Part shown: positions 1 to 8,067 of the stretch, in pieces
How positions within the stretch are numbered: position 1 is the stretch's first letter
Layout of the letters: every line of letters starts with the position of its first letter
Assembly: GCA_038330095.1 (NCBI GenBank)
Contig: JBBQNQ010000046.1
Location: 1 to 24,427, forward strand
Origin: JBBPZA01 sp038330095
GTDB taxonomy: Bacteria > Actinomycetota > Thermoleophilia > Solirubrobacterales > Solirubrobacteraceae
Length of the DNA: 24,427 nucleotides
Direction: 5' to 3'
Position numbers and translations under genes: made by a program
Notes under the pieces: model-generated
The model's input: the letters and a program-made list of their open reading frames with translations, nothing else
Told to the model about the DNA's origin: nothing
The model's database searches: none

Positions 1-86
1 GTCTCGACCATGGACGCGTAGTCGCCCGAGCCCCACATCGCGCGATGGCGTGCCTTGAGCTCGGAGTCTGAGGCGGGGGACGACAT
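1..86 (-). CDS. Class I SAM-dependent methyltransferase, N-terminus only
   Basis: Only the first 28 codons lie in the window; the gene runs off the left edge. The visible peptide begins MSSPASDSELKARHRAMW and continues GSGDYASMV. The pattern R-H-R-x-M-W-x-S-G-D-Y is the usual opening of UbiE/Coq5-like class I methyltransferases, where it precedes the SAM-binding Rossmann fold. A strong Shine-Dalgarno (AAGGGGGAG) lies just upstream of the ATG, which supports this start. The substrate cannot be told, because the SAM and substrate motifs are outside the window. The family call rests on a short stretch and is therefore moderate. Confidence 0.6.
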   Translation of the reverse strand, partial: MSSPASDSELKARHRAMWGSGDYASMVE

Positions 87-141
87 GGCTCCCCCTTGCT
101 GGTGACACGCCGACCGTACCGGCACCCCGGCGCGGGGTCCA

Positions 142-153
142 CCTACGCGTAGG
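142..153. promoter_or_regulatory. Perfect 12-bp palindrome upstream of the methyltransferase
   Basis: CCTACGCGTAGG is identical to its reverse complement and lies about 55 bp upstream of the methyltransferase start. It could be an operator for a dimeric regulator. It has no loop, so it is unlikely to act as a terminator. Function is inferred from position only. Confidence 0.3.
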
Positions 154-158
154 GACAG

Positions 159-184
159 GCCGCCGCACCGGGAAGTACGGCGGC
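159..184 (-). terminator. Hairpin downstream of the DUF1059 gene
   Basis: A 10-bp stem (GCCGCCGCAC at 159-168 against GTACGGCGGC at 175-184, with one G-U wobble) closes a 6-nt loop, 11 nt beyond the DUF1059 stop. There is no T-tract, which is common for actinobacterial terminators. Confidence 0.55.
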
Positions 185-195
185 TTGCCACGCAA

Positions 196-390
196 CTAGG
201 ACGGGGGCGCGCCTTCCTTGATGCCCCCGCGAACCTGGTCGCGGAACTCCGGGGTGTCCTCGTGCCCGTGAACCGCAACAGCGTGCTGGATCGCCGCCTC
301 CAGCACTTCGTCCTCGCTGTCTGCGGAGATGGCGACGGTGCAACCCGACTCGCTCGGCATCTCGCGGCAATCCACGAATCGACGTGACAT
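196..390 (-). CDS. DUF1059 family small protein
   Basis: This 64-residue protein starts MSRRFVDCREMPSESGC and contains C-R-E-M-P near residue 8, a second Cys at 17, the A-x-S-A-D-S-E-D-E segment, and a helix ending A-V-A-V-H-G-H-E. This is the full length and signature of DUF1059, a small uncharacterised domain in which the first Cys and the VHGH segment are conserved. It is a soluble cytoplasmic protein with no membrane segment; no biochemical role is established for the family. A good ribosome-binding site (GGAGGAAAGGGG) precedes the ATG. It stands alone between two hairpins, so it is probably monocistronic. The family assignment is strong; function is unknown. Confidence 0.85.
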   Translation of the reverse strand: MSRRFVDCREMPSESGCTVAISADSEDEVLEAAIQHAVAVHGHEDTPEFRDQVRGGIKEGAPPS

Positions 391-433
391 GTGTTGGCCC
401 CTTTCCTCCGGGTCGAGACGAACCTACACCCGG

Positions 434-474
434 CGCTCCCTGAAGTGGGAGCGAGTTTTCGCCCCGCCCGGGGC
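434..474 (-). terminator. Tandem hairpins downstream of the M28 peptidase
   Basis: Two perfect stem-loops lie between the M28 stop and the DUF1059 start: GCCCC/GGGGC with a 4-nt loop (461-474), and CGCTCCC/GGGAGCG with a 6-nt loop (434-453). Read on the minus strand they follow the peptidase gene by 8 and 29 nt. On the plus strand the second stem is followed by TTTT, so it could also work in that direction. Confidence 0.5.
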
Positions 475-482
475 TCTGGTGC

Positions 483-1670
483 CTATGGCACCTGCCCTCC
501 CCCGATCCTGCGCACGAGCAACTCGCACAACCGCACCGCGTCTGCCACCTGCCGCCACTCCACGCGATCGGGCGTGTCCGTCGGCCAGTGGTAGTTCGGG
601 ATCTGCTTGAAGGCGTCGCACGAAGCGAGCGAGACCGTCGGATAACCGGCGCGCAGCGGCACAACGCCGTCGGTGGCAGTGCGGGTTCGCAGGTTGCGCT
701 TGAGCTCGATCCCCAGCTCTGAGGCACAGCGTGAGACCAGCGCCAAGCGATCCTTCGGGTAGTCGAAGATCCCGAGGAAGCCCTCGCCCTCCAGCGCCAG
801 CAGGTGCGGCGATCCAACGGTGTCGACGGAGATGAACGACGTTCGCGAGGTGGGGAGAGCCGGGAAGTGTCGGCGGCCGAAGGCCTCCATGCCCTCGCAG
901 AACGACTCCTCCGAGCCGGTAGACAGGAAGATCACGCGGGTGTCCGGCGGCGGGTCAGCCGCCAGTGCGCCCGCGACCTCGACCAGCACGGCACAGCCCG
1001 TCGCGTTGTCATTCGCCCCCGGCACCACGCCGCGGGCGCCGATGTCCGCCATCGCCGCCGCATACCCGGCGCTGAGCAACGTGCCGAGGCGGCGTAGGCC
1101 AGGACGCCGCAGCAGCGCGCCGGCGGCCACGAGCAGCGGCCCGCCGAACGCGCCCCACCTGACCGGCGGGCCGGTGTTCGTGCGCTCGACCAGCTCGGGG
1201 AACCGCTCGCTGAAGGCGCGCGCCCCCGCCTGGTTGAAGATCAGGCCGGAGTGCGCCGCATCGTGGTGGCTTACCAGCACGACCGTTCGGGCAGCGTCTT
1301 CGGGGCCAAGCTCGCCGACGACATTGACCGTCGTCCGCAGTGACAGCAGGCGGCGCAGCGGCCGCGCTCCCATGCGCAGGTCCAGGCCCACCGAGGCGGC
1401 CCCGAGTGCGCCCGCGACCAGCGCGGGGACGCGACGCCCGACGATCCCCGCAACGGCCGCCGCCGCCGTGGGAAGCCCGATGGGCCACCAGTAGGTGCCG
1501 TGGACGCGCTCCTCCTCGAGGCGGACACGCTCGACGCCGGCGGATCGCAGCTCTGAGGAGATCAACTCCGCGGCGCGCCGCTCACCCTCGGAGCAGGACC
1601 CGCGCTCGATCTCGGCGAGCCGCGTCACCAGCGATTGCAGGCGCGTCGAGGAGTCCGCGGTCGTGGCCAC
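483..1670 (-). CDS. M28 family zinc aminopeptidase-like protein
   Basis: This 395-residue protein is a two-zinc exopeptidase of family M28. The metal and catalytic set is complete: H136 and D137 in S-H-H-D, D221 in G-A-N-D-N-A-T-G, the catalytic/zinc pair E254-E255 in S-T-G-S-E-E, D283 in S-V-D-T-V-G, and H361 in N-Y-H-W-P-T-D-T-P. Two hydrophobic stretches (about 62-95 and 175-210) interrupt the N-terminal half and could be membrane-associated hairpins, so it may be a membrane-anchored member rather than a secreted aminopeptidase; there is no classical signal peptide. The chosen start is a GTG without a clear Shine-Dalgarno; TAGCGT lies 8 nt upstream and could be the -10 of a leaderless transcript. 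The peptide substrate is unknown. Confidence 0.88.
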   Translation of the reverse strand: MATTADSSTRLQSLVTRLAEIERGSCSEGERRAAELISSELRSAGVERVRLEEERVHGTYWWPIGLPTAAAAVAGIVGRRVPALVAGALGAASVGLDLRMGARPLRRLLSLRTTVNVVGELGPEDAARTVVLVSHHDAAHSGLIFNQAGARAFSERFPELVERTNTGPPVRWGAFGGPLLVAAGALLRRPGLRRLGTLLSAGYAAAMADIGARGVVPGANDNATGCAVLVEVAGALAADPPPDTRVIFLSTGSEESFCEGMEAFGRRHFPALPTSRTSFISVDTVGSPHLLALEGEGFLGIFDYPKDRLALVSRCASELGIELKRNLRTRTATDGVVPLRAGYPTVSLASCDAFKQIPNYHWPTDTPDRVEWRQVADAVRLCELLVRRIGGGQVP

Positions 1671-1729
1671 TGCGGGGCACGCTACACAGCCACGGGCGCC
1701 GGTGGCCGCGGCGACGGACCGCGCGGCAG

Positions 1730-1755
1730 CGCGAGCGTCAGTCTGGCCGCTCGCG
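1730..1755 (-). terminator. Hairpin after the beta-propeller gene
   Basis: CGCGAGCG (1730-1737) and CGCTCGCG (1748-1755) form a perfect 8-bp stem with a 10-nt loop, starting 8 nt past the stop of the propeller gene. It separates that gene from the M28 gene on the same strand. Confidence 0.5.
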
Positions 1756-1763
1756 TCGTCCGC

Positions 1764-4667
1764 TCACGGCGTCCCCAATGCGAGCCGCCAAGCGCCTCGG
1801 CCGTGCGTCGCCGCATAGAGGACACGCGCCGTGCGGGGGAGCGTCAGGCCCGCCACGGCGACGGGCGGCAGGCCGCTCCCTGCGCGCTGCCACGAACTCG
1901 TGCCTGCCGGAAGCCGGGCGACGCCGAAGTCGGTGGCCGCGTAGAGGTCCCCGGTCGCGTCGTCGCGCTCTAGATCGCTGAGCGGTACGTCGCCGAGGTC
2001 GAACGAGAGGTCTCTGATCTGGGTCTCGCCCGTGACCGGGTTCAAGCGGAATTCGAAGACGTGGCCTGGTGTCGTGGGTGTGTAGGCGTCGTAACCGGAA
2101 TACGAGATCCACGCATGTCCCGGGTCCGCCGGATCGATGCTGATCGAGCTGACGAAGCGGCGAGGGGTCCTCGAGCCGTCGATCCGCCTGAAGAGGACGC
2201 GCCTGGGGCGCGCCCTCGCGTTGGAGCTCACGAACACGCGGCCGAGCCGGGTCGCCGCCCACAACGTGCGCCCGTCGCTGCGAGCACGCTCCGTCGCGAC
2301 CACATACTCGCCCGCCCGATCGCCGAACGCGGGACTCGTGAGGTCCGGACCGATCGCGCGCCAGTCGCCGCAGGTCACCGTCGGCGTCTCGTCCACACCG
2401 GTAGAGACGCCTTCGGGGGGAGGCGCCCCGGTGGCGAACTGGTTGCAGTTGGACTCGAGGGAGGCTTGCGGTCCGCCGCTGTCCTTGGTGCGCCAGACGT
2501 GCTGCAGGCCGACGAACAAGGTCCGCGAGACTCTCGGGTCGGCGATCAGGGGCACATAGAAGGACGCCCGCTCCTTCGAGGTCTCGAGCGGATCCCCGAT
2601 GAAGTTCCAGCCGCGGGGATCTGACCCGCGGAAGTTCACCGAAGGCGTTGCGCCGAACCCGAAGGTGTGCACGCGAATCCGGGGTTGGACGGGGTCGATG
2701 GCCGACTGCCCGCCATCGCCGGTGTCGGTCTCGAACCACGTCGGGGATCCGGTGAACGCCCATGTGCCGTTGTCCTGCGTTCCGCCGAGAAGATCGCCGA
2801 GAGGATCGCGCTCGTTGACGGACAGGCTCTGGAACTGGATCGTTCTGAGCCCGTCGTTGAGGGACAGGAGTCGCTGCGGTACCGCCGACAGGAAGCGCTC
2901 ACAGTCGACGAGGTCATCCCCGGTCAAGCCCCGTGCTCGGCAGCCCACCGCGTCGTCGCTGACGTCGACGTAACGACCTGTGGTGCGAAAGAGCCCGCCG
3001 TCGGTGCCGATCAGCGCGACGCCCGGCAACCGCCGTGCGAAGGCGATCGCGTGCAGGTCGGGGTGCAGGGACTCCGGCGTTTCTCCTGGCGCGAGCGTCT
3101 CGTCGGCGAAGGTCACGCCGCCGTCGGTCGAGCGCAGAGCGCTGCGCCCGTTCGAGTAGAGGGGGCCACCGAACACGAATGACTCGGTTGCGCCTCCGAG
3201 CCAGACGTCGTCCGGGTTCGAGGGATCGACCGCCACCACGTTGTCGTAGGTGCACTGGGACTGGCAGTAGTTGTAGGAGCTGAATCCAGGGGTGCCCCTG
3301 ACCGCGCTTGAGAGACGTATCCATCCGGAGTTGGCTCCCGCGCGGGTGAGCTCGGCCGCCGGCCGATCGGCGTCGTCCGTCCGCCACAGCACGCTCACGT
3401 TGTCGCTTTCGTCAACCGAGCTCGAGCCGTCGCCCGAGTAGATCCGGGTGCGCCCTGACTTGCGGGTCAACGCGAATTGGGTCCGATCCCCGAAGTAGTT
3501 GCTCGGGTCCCGCGTGGCGAATACCTGCTTGAAGGTCCTGGTTCCGTCGTTGCGCGGCGACGAGCGCCAGATGCCATACCCGAACAGCGACACGTAGACC
3601 GTCTCGGGATCGGCAGGGTCGAGCTCGAGGTCGTTGACACCCGCCCGGAACGACACCAGCTGACCGGTGAGCGGGATGACCGGCCGGCCGGGCAGCGCGA
3701 AGACGAGCGAGAATGACCGTCCACCGTCCGTGCTCTTGTAGAGGCCGAGCTTCGGCGCGCCGGGCGGGGTTGCGGCCCCACCTGCGACAGAGCTGTCGCC
3801 GTGGAGGGCGACGTCGGTTCCGATGTAGATGGTCCGCCGGTTCCGCGGATCGACGGCGATGGCGCCGATGGAGCGATCGTGAGCCACCGCGAAGCTGCCG
3901 GGTACTGCCCGCCACGACCGCCCTCCGTTGTTCGACCTGAACAGGCCGACGCCGGCCTGTGAGTCGCTTCCGTTGGGTTCCCCCGTCCCGGCGTAGAGAG
4001 TTTGCCGCCCGCCCCCGTTCCCATCGACGACCAGCGAACCGATCGCGTTCGAGGGCAAGCCGTTCGAGCTCGGCGTCCACGAAGGACTGGCCGACAGCGC
4101 GTTGTCGGTGCGCCATACGCCTCCACCCGCCGCGGCAATCCACACCCGACAGCCCTTGAAGGGCCGCCCGCACGCAGGATCGACCGCGAGCGCCGTGATC
4201 CTGCCGGAGTTGGTCGTCGGCGCAAAGCCGAAGTTGACCACCGAGGGCACGAAGGGCGTAACTGGGCCCAGCTCCTGCCACACAGGGGCCGGCCGAGCGC
4301 TCGCATAGGCCTGCGCAGCGGGCTCGCTGCGAAAGGCCGAGCGGCCAAGCTCGCCGGGCAGCGACAGATACGCACGCCGCGCCGCGAGGGCCTGGGCGGC
4401 CGACACGTACGGCCGTGGATAGGCCTCCTCGGCGACACGCGCCTGGCTCGGGCCGTTGACCGCCGGCGGAAGCCCCGGGGGAGCCGAGCGAGCGGCCGCC
4501 GTCCCCGGAGCGCCCGCCGGCGCCGCGGCCGACGAGGCCGCTGGCAAGCCGAGCGCGAGTAGGAGCGCCGCGAGTGATGTGAGGAGGCCGCGAAGGACGG
4601 ACGCCCTACGGGTCTCGGTCGGCGGGAAGCACGTAGCCGGCCGGTCGTTGGATCGGTTAAGCGCCAC
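1764..4667 (-). CDS. Secreted Asp-box (BNR/VPS10-like) beta-propeller protein
   Basis: This protein has 967 residues. A signal peptide has its hydrophobic core at about residues 27-43 (LLTSLAALLLALGLPA) after a basic region, then an Ala/Pro-rich linker to about 120. The rest is a repeat protein of the sialidase/sortilin propeller type, with Asp-box motifs S-N-N-G-G-R-S-W (about 245), S-T-D-G-G-R-S-F (about 312) and S-T-D-G-G-V-T-F (about 513), many A-V-D-P-x-x-x-x-x-V/I-Y/W-I/L-G strands, and the ending A-T-H-G-R-G-A-W-R-L. I see no sialidase Arg triad, so binding, structural or unknown hydrolytic roles are all possible. I chose the GTG at 4667 because GGGGAGAG lies 7-9 nt upstream and the signal peptide then sits near the N-terminus; the frame stays open to 4808, but that extension is Arg-rich and implausible. 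Confidence 0.85.
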   Translation of the reverse strand: MALNRSNDRPATCFPPTETRRASVLRGLLTSLAALLLALGLPAASSAAAPAGAPGTAAARSAPPGLPPAVNGPSQARVAEEAYPRPYVSAAQALAARRAYLSLPGELGRSAFRSEPAAQAYASARPAPVWQELGPVTPFVPSVVNFGFAPTTNSGRITALAVDPACGRPFKGCRVWIAAAGGGVWRTDNALSASPSWTPSSNGLPSNAIGSLVVDGNGGGRQTLYAGTGEPNGSDSQAGVGLFRSNNGGRSWRAVPGSFAVAHDRSIGAIAVDPRNRRTIYIGTDVALHGDSSVAGGAATPPGAPKLGLYKSTDGGRSFSLVFALPGRPVIPLTGQLVSFRAGVNDLELDPADPETVYVSLFGYGIWRSSPRNDGTRTFKQVFATRDPSNYFGDRTQFALTRKSGRTRIYSGDGSSSVDESDNVSVLWRTDDADRPAAELTRAGANSGWIRLSSAVRGTPGFSSYNYCQSQCTYDNVVAVDPSNPDDVWLGGATESFVFGGPLYSNGRSALRSTDGGVTFADETLAPGETPESLHPDLHAIAFARRLPGVALIGTDGGLFRTTGRYVDVSDDAVGCRARGLTGDDLVDCERFLSAVPQRLLSLNDGLRTIQFQSLSVNERDPLGDLLGGTQDNGTWAFTGSPTWFETDTGDGGQSAIDPVQPRIRVHTFGFGATPSVNFRGSDPRGWNFIGDPLETSKERASFYVPLIADPRVSRTLFVGLQHVWRTKDSGGPQASLESNCNQFATGAPPPEGVSTGVDETPTVTCGDWRAIGPDLTSPAFGDRAGEYVVATERARSDGRTLWAATRLGRVFVSSNARARPRRVLFRRIDGSRTPRRFVSSISIDPADPGHAWISYSGYDAYTPTTPGHVFEFRLNPVTGETQIRDLSFDLGDVPLSDLERDDATGDLYAATDFGVARLPAGTSSWQRAGSGLPPVAVAGLTLPRTARVLYAATHGRGAWRLALGTP

Positions 4668-4763
4668 GATGATGTCTCTCCCCCGGCGAGCCCGCGACGG
4701 TGAGCCTTGCCGTCGCCGCTCAGATGGACCGCACCACGAGCCTCCTGCTCGTCTGACCGCGCG

Positions 4764-4792
4764 ACCCTCCCAATTTGCCAGATGCTTGTCAA
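4764..4792 (-). promoter_or_regulatory. Candidate promoter of the propeller gene
   Basis: On the minus strand a perfect -35 TTGACA (4792-4787) is followed after 17 nt by GAGGGT (4769-4764). The latter keeps only the key A2 and T6 of a -10 box. Predicted leader is roughly 90 nt. Confidence 0.35.
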
Positions 4793-4864
4793 CCCGGCGC
4801 TGGCGCAACCCTCGTCGCGCAGTTCGCGGCCTTCGCCCTCGCCGACGCGTCGCGCGAACGCCAA

Positions 4865-4893
4865 TCGACGTTTGCGCCCGGCGCGCCTATCAT
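4865..4893 (+). promoter_or_regulatory. Candidate promoter of the PNPOx-like gene
   Basis: TCGACG (4865-4870) and TATCAT (4888-4893) are 17 nt apart and match the -35/-10 consensus reasonably. The start codon lies about 70 nt downstream. The 297-nt divergent gap 4668-4964 holds this and the opposing promoter; I see no gene in it. Confidence 0.4.
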
Positions 4894-4964
4894 CGAGGCA
4901 ACCGTTTCCCCGCTGTCCAGCCACTCTCGACGGCCGGCGGATCGCCCGAGGAAGCTGGAAAGCG

Positions 4965-5570
4965 ATGAGCTCCCCTTATCACGAAGGCTCACGCCGGATG
5001 CAGGACCGGTTCGACACCCGCCGGCTGGCCGACCGCCTGGATGAGAGGTTCCTGCAGGATGCGGTGATCGGGCCCAGCGATCGGGAGTTCATCGAACGCA
5101 TGGACATGTTCTTCCTCGCGACGTCTGACGCGTCGAACGGGCCGCAGTGCTCCTACAAAGGAGGCGAGCCCGGCTTCGTCCGGGTGCTCGACGAACACAC
5201 CGTCGCCTTCCCTAACTACGACGGCAACGGGATGTACCTCTCGATGGGCAACCTGGCCGTGAACCCACACGTGGGGATGCTGTTCATCGACTTCGTCTCC
5301 GAACATCCATCACGACTGCGGCTGAACGGCGTCGCCGGCATCGACGAACGCGATGAGCTGCTCGACGCTTACCCCGAGGCGCAGTTCGTCGTGCGCGTCC
5401 AAGCGACACAGGTCTTTCCCAACTGCCCGCGCTACATCCACCGCATGGCGCTCGTCGAACGTTCGCGCTTCGTTCCAAAGGTCGATCGCGAGACTCCCGC
5501 GCCGGAATGGAAGCGAACGGACTGGGCCCGCGACGTGCTTCCCGCGAACGATCGAGCACGGCGCGACTGA
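4965..5570 (+). CDS. Pyridoxamine 5'-phosphate oxidase family (FMN split-barrel) protein
   Basis: This 201-residue soluble protein belongs to the PNPOx-like flavin-binding split-barrel group. Typical features are the N-terminal helix R-E-F-I-E-R-M-D-M-F-F-L-A-T-S, the strand P-Q-C-S-Y-K-G-G-E-P-G-F-V-R-V, the F-P-N-Y-D-G-N-G-M segment where these proteins contact the flavin phosphate, then N-P-H-V-G-M-L-F-I-D-F, and a late C-P-R-Y-I-H motif found in the subgroup sometimes annotated as general flavin or nitroreductase-like proteins. Such proteins use FMN or F420 to reduce varied substrates; the substrate here is unknown. The ATG at 4965 follows GAGGAAGCTGGAAAG, a usable ribosome-binding site. 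An upstream in-frame extension lacks family similarity and was excluded. It is monocistronic or followed by the damaged gene 80 nt downstream. Confidence 0.8.
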   Translation: MSSPYHEGSRRMQDRFDTRRLADRLDERFLQDAVIGPSDREFIERMDMFFLATSDASNGPQCSYKGGEPGFVRVLDEHTVAFPNYDGNGMYLSMGNLAVNPHVGMLFIDFVSEHPSRLRLNGVAGIDERDELLDAYPEAQFVVRVQATQVFPNCPRYIHRMALVERSRFVPKVDRETPAPEWKRTDWARDVLPANDRARRD

Positions 5571-5617
5571 GCTTGCCCCGCCACTGTGCGGGCGGTACGA
5601 TCGCTTCGATCCGCACC

Positions 5618-5634
5618 AGGAAGGAACGATCACG
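5618..5634 (+). promoter_or_regulatory. Strong Shine-Dalgarno facing an ACG codon
   Basis: AGGAAGGA (5618-5625) is followed after an ideal 6-nt spacer by ACG (5632-5634), which is in frame with the downstream coding region. The nearest ATG in frame is 21 nt further on at 5653. This suggests either a rare ACG start or an original ATG lost by mutation. Confidence 0.4.
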
Positions 5635-5652
5635 GTTCCCAGGTCGGAAGAG

Positions 5653-6549
5653 ATGGAAGGGAGCGGGAGGTGCCGGCCCGAGGGCCCTGGCCTGACGGCC
5701 CTTTCGCGTTGCCAGTTATTGGGCCGGGGCGCAGGCGCGCTCGGAGGGTTGGCGGGGCTCAGTCTGCTCGACGCTCCGTCGGTCCTGGCGAGGCCGCGCG
5801 GCCGCGGGATGCCGAGGCCGATTCCCGGCGGGTTCGACGAGACCTTCAATCTCGTTCCAGACGGCGCGTTCGCGCACGTCCTTCCGCCCGGCATCGGATT
5901 CGAGATGTCGACGATCACCGACTTCAACGGCGTCGTCGGCGCCTCGGAGATCCGCGGAAAGGCCCGAGGAAGCGACGGCAGCCAGTACAGCTTCGACACC
6001 GACATGCGCTTCATGCGGGGGGCGTACGTGGGGTTGGATGGCCGGCTGCGGCAGGGCGCGTTCGGCTTCATCTGAATTGACTTGTTCGATCCGGACGCCG
6101 TGGGCGATCCGACCAGGCAGCACCACGACTGGGAGCCCGGCATCGCGCCTTCCGGCCTCTTCTGGACCATCCCGGTTCCGCGGTCGTGGATCAAGGTGAG
6201 CCCGGGCAGCGGTAGGGCGCGGCTGACCGCCCGCAACGTCCCCGTGACCGACTACCACGACGGCATCAGTGCGGTCCTGGGAGGCGGACCCACGCCGCTC
6301 CCCTCCCATGTGAGCTTCGACGTCCGCTGGGCCGGCCGCGGGGAACGCAAGAAGATTCGCGACGAGACCTTCGGCTTCACCGGGCGCTACACCACCGGCG
6401 AGGCAAACATCAGGTTCACCGCGTCTGACGATGGCGCCGGGGTCGTCTATCGGTCGGATCCGGATGGGCAATACAGCCCGACGCCAGACCAGGGCGGGGC
6501 GGGCTCGCCCGCAGTCGGACACGAGCGCAACGGCGTCTTCTTCGCCTGA
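5653..6549 (+). pseudogene. Exported protein gene interrupted by an in-frame TGA
   Basis: One reading frame codes a plausible protein of about 298 residues but is cut by a TGA at 6073-6075. Upstream the frame reads R-F-M-R-G-A-Y-V-G-L-D-G-R-L-R-Q-G-A-F-G-F-I, and directly after the stop it continues I-D-L-F-D-P-D-A-V-G-D-P in the same frame with no drop in coding character, ending H-E-R-N-G-V-F-F-A. The N-terminus resembles a Tat signal (S-R-C-Q-L-L-G-R-G-A-G-A-L-G-G-L), but the expected Arg-Arg pair is Arg-Cys. The likely native start (ACG at 5632 behind a strong Shine-Dalgarno) is also not a standard codon. A TTG at 6082 could start a separate second half, but it has no obvious ribosome site. 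Decay, sequencing error and stop readthrough are the alternatives; I favour decay. Function is unknown. Confidence 0.6.
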
Positions 6550-6583
6550 ACAGGGTTCGGCGAGCCCACGCGGGCAGGAAGGC

Positions 6584-6615
6584 GGGGGCGCCCGCGCGGA
6601 TGCGCGGGCGCCCCC
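6584..6615. terminator. Bidirectional terminator between convergent genes
   Basis: A perfect 14-bp GC stem (GGGGGCGCCCGCGC at 6584-6597 and its complement at 6602-6615) closes a GGAT tetraloop. It sits between the interrupted exported-protein gene (plus) and the FAD oxidoreductase (minus), ending 5 nt from the latter's stop. Confidence 0.75.
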
Positions 6616-6620
6616 GTCCG

Positions 6621-8030
6621 CTACGGGGCGATGTTCTGGTTGAGCTGGAACAGGTTGGTGGGGTCGTAACGGCGCTTGAGCGCGACCAGCCGCTCGTACT
6701 TCGCCTCGCCGTAGGACGCCCGCAGCCGCTCGTCACGGGCGTCGCCCATGAAGTTCACGTAGGCGCCGTCGCGGCTGACCGGAGCCAGCGCCTCGGCGGT
6801 CTGGCGGGCCCAGTCGACGTTGGCGTCGAAGCCTTCGGCGTCGGGCGAGCGCGCGATCACGTTGAGCACGTACTGCCCGGACCGGTCACCGAACGCCGCA
6901 GAGTCGTAGTCGACGCGCGCCACCGCCCCACCGAAGTGATGGAAGTGGATCTCGGAGCTGGGTGAGGGCACCGCCCGGTGGCGGCCGACCGTCGCCTCGA
7001 TCGCCTCGTCACTCAGCTCGTCGACGTACGCCGAGCGCATGTAGTTGTGCGCGCCGCGCGCCCACAGCGCGTCGAGCAGGCTCTGCATCATCGTGTAGGG
7101 CATGACGTCGAGGAGGTCGGCGATCGGGTCGCCGAGGTCCTTGAGGGGCTGCACCAGCGTGCGGCCCTGCTCGGGCTCGCCGGCGTGAACGGCGATGACC
7201 GCGACGATCGGCTTGCCGTGCACCGCCTCGGGGAGGAACGGCGCCGGCGGCGCGGTCGTGAGGTTGACCAGCGTGGTCACCTCGTCGGGCAGCTCGCGGA
7301 CCCAGTCGCGGTAGAAGCGCAGCACCTCTTCGGCACGGTCGCCCGCGAAGAAGATCGGGCCGGCGAGCAGCATCGGGCCGACGGGATGCAGCCGGAACTC
7401 CAGCGAGGTCGCGATACCGAAGTTCCCTCCGCCTCCGCGGAGGCCCCAGAGCAGCTCGGGGTTCTCATCCTCGCTGGCATGCACGAACTGTCCGTCCGCG
7501 GTGACGACGTCTGCCGCGATGAGGTTGTCGGCCGCCAGGCCGACCTTGCGCATGAGCCAGCCGATGCCTCCGCCGAGCGTGAAGCCCGCGATCCCGGTGG
7601 TGGACACCAGCCCGCCGGTCACCGCCAGCCCGAAGGCCTGGGTCTCGTGGTCGAAGTCCGCCCACGTGGCGCCGCCCTGGGCGACGGCCGTTCGGGCGGC
7701 CGGGTCGACACGCACGGCGGTCATGCCGGACAGGTCGATGACCACACCACCGTCGACGGTCGAGAAGCCGGGGAGCGAGTGCCCGCCGCCGCGAACGGCG
7801 ACGGCCAGGTTCTCGCTGCGCGCGAAGTCCACCGCGCGCATGACGTCGGCGACGCCGGCGCAGCGGACGATCAGGGCCGGCCGCCGGTCGTGGGCGCCGT
7901 TCCAGATCCCGCGCGCCTCGTCATAGCCCTCGCCCCCGGGGCGGATGAGCCGGCCGCGCAGGCCCTGCTCCAGCTCGCCGAGCGTGGCTTCACCGAGCGT
8001 GTGAGTGATGGTCGTATCTGTCGTCGTCAT
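6621..8030 (-). CDS. FAD-linked oxidoreductase, berberine-bridge (BBE) type
   Basis: This 469-residue flavoenzyme has an FAD_binding_4 (PCMH) domain at about residues 45-215, with R-G-G-G-H-S at 80-85, where H84 is the expected covalent flavin attachment site, and G-I-A-G-F-T-L-G-G-G-I-G-W at 146-158. It closes with the BBE domain signature R-Y-D-P-T-N-L-F-Q-L-N-Q-N-I. The second attachment Cys of bicovalent members is replaced by Ser (around 143), so a single His link is predicted. Relatives oxidise sugars, alcohols or aromatic metabolites using oxygen; the substrate here is not evident. There is no signal peptide. AAGGAG lies 7 nt before the ATG. It starts 37 nt after the stop of the large SARP-type regulator on the same strand, so it may be that regulator's target and cotranscribed with it. 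Confidence 0.88.
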   Translation of the reverse strand: MTTTDTTITHTLGEATLGELEQGLRGRLIRPGGEGYDEARGIWNGAHDRRPALIVRCAGVADVMRAVDFARSENLAVAVRGGGHSLPGFSTVDGGVVIDLSGMTAVRVDPAARTAVAQGGATWADFDHETQAFGLAVTGGLVSTTGIAGFTLGGGIGWLMRKVGLAADNLIAADVVTADGQFVHASEDENPELLWGLRGGGGNFGIATSLEFRLHPVGPMLLAGPIFFAGDRAEEVLRFYRDWVRELPDEVTTLVNLTTAPPAPFLPEAVHGKPIVAVIAVHAGEPEQGRTLVQPLKDLGDPIADLLDVMPYTMMQSLLDALWARGAHNYMRSAYVDELSDEAIEATVGRHRAVPSPSSEIHFHHFGGAVARVDYDSAAFGDRSGQYVLNVIARSPDAEGFDANVDWARQTAEALAPVSRDGAYVNFMGDARDERLRASYGEAKYERLVALKRRYDPTNLFQLNQNIAP

Positions 8031-8067
8031 GGTCGAGCTCCTTGGGCATCGAGATCATCGGACGCGC

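Noticed and set aside
3467..4924. Long Arg/Ser/Pro-rich minus-strand frame inside the propeller gene
   Set aside because: It overlaps a gene with signal peptide and Asp-box motifs, and its composition is typical of an out-of-frame shadow.
6073..6075. TGA as a selenocysteine codon
   Set aside because: No selenocysteine family context or convincing insertion element was seen, and the position is not a redox motif; decay or error is simpler.
5653..6549. Two independent intact genes on either side of the TGA
   Set aside because: The frame is identical on both sides and the coding character is continuous, and the TTG at 6082 has no ribosome site; kept as an alternative only.
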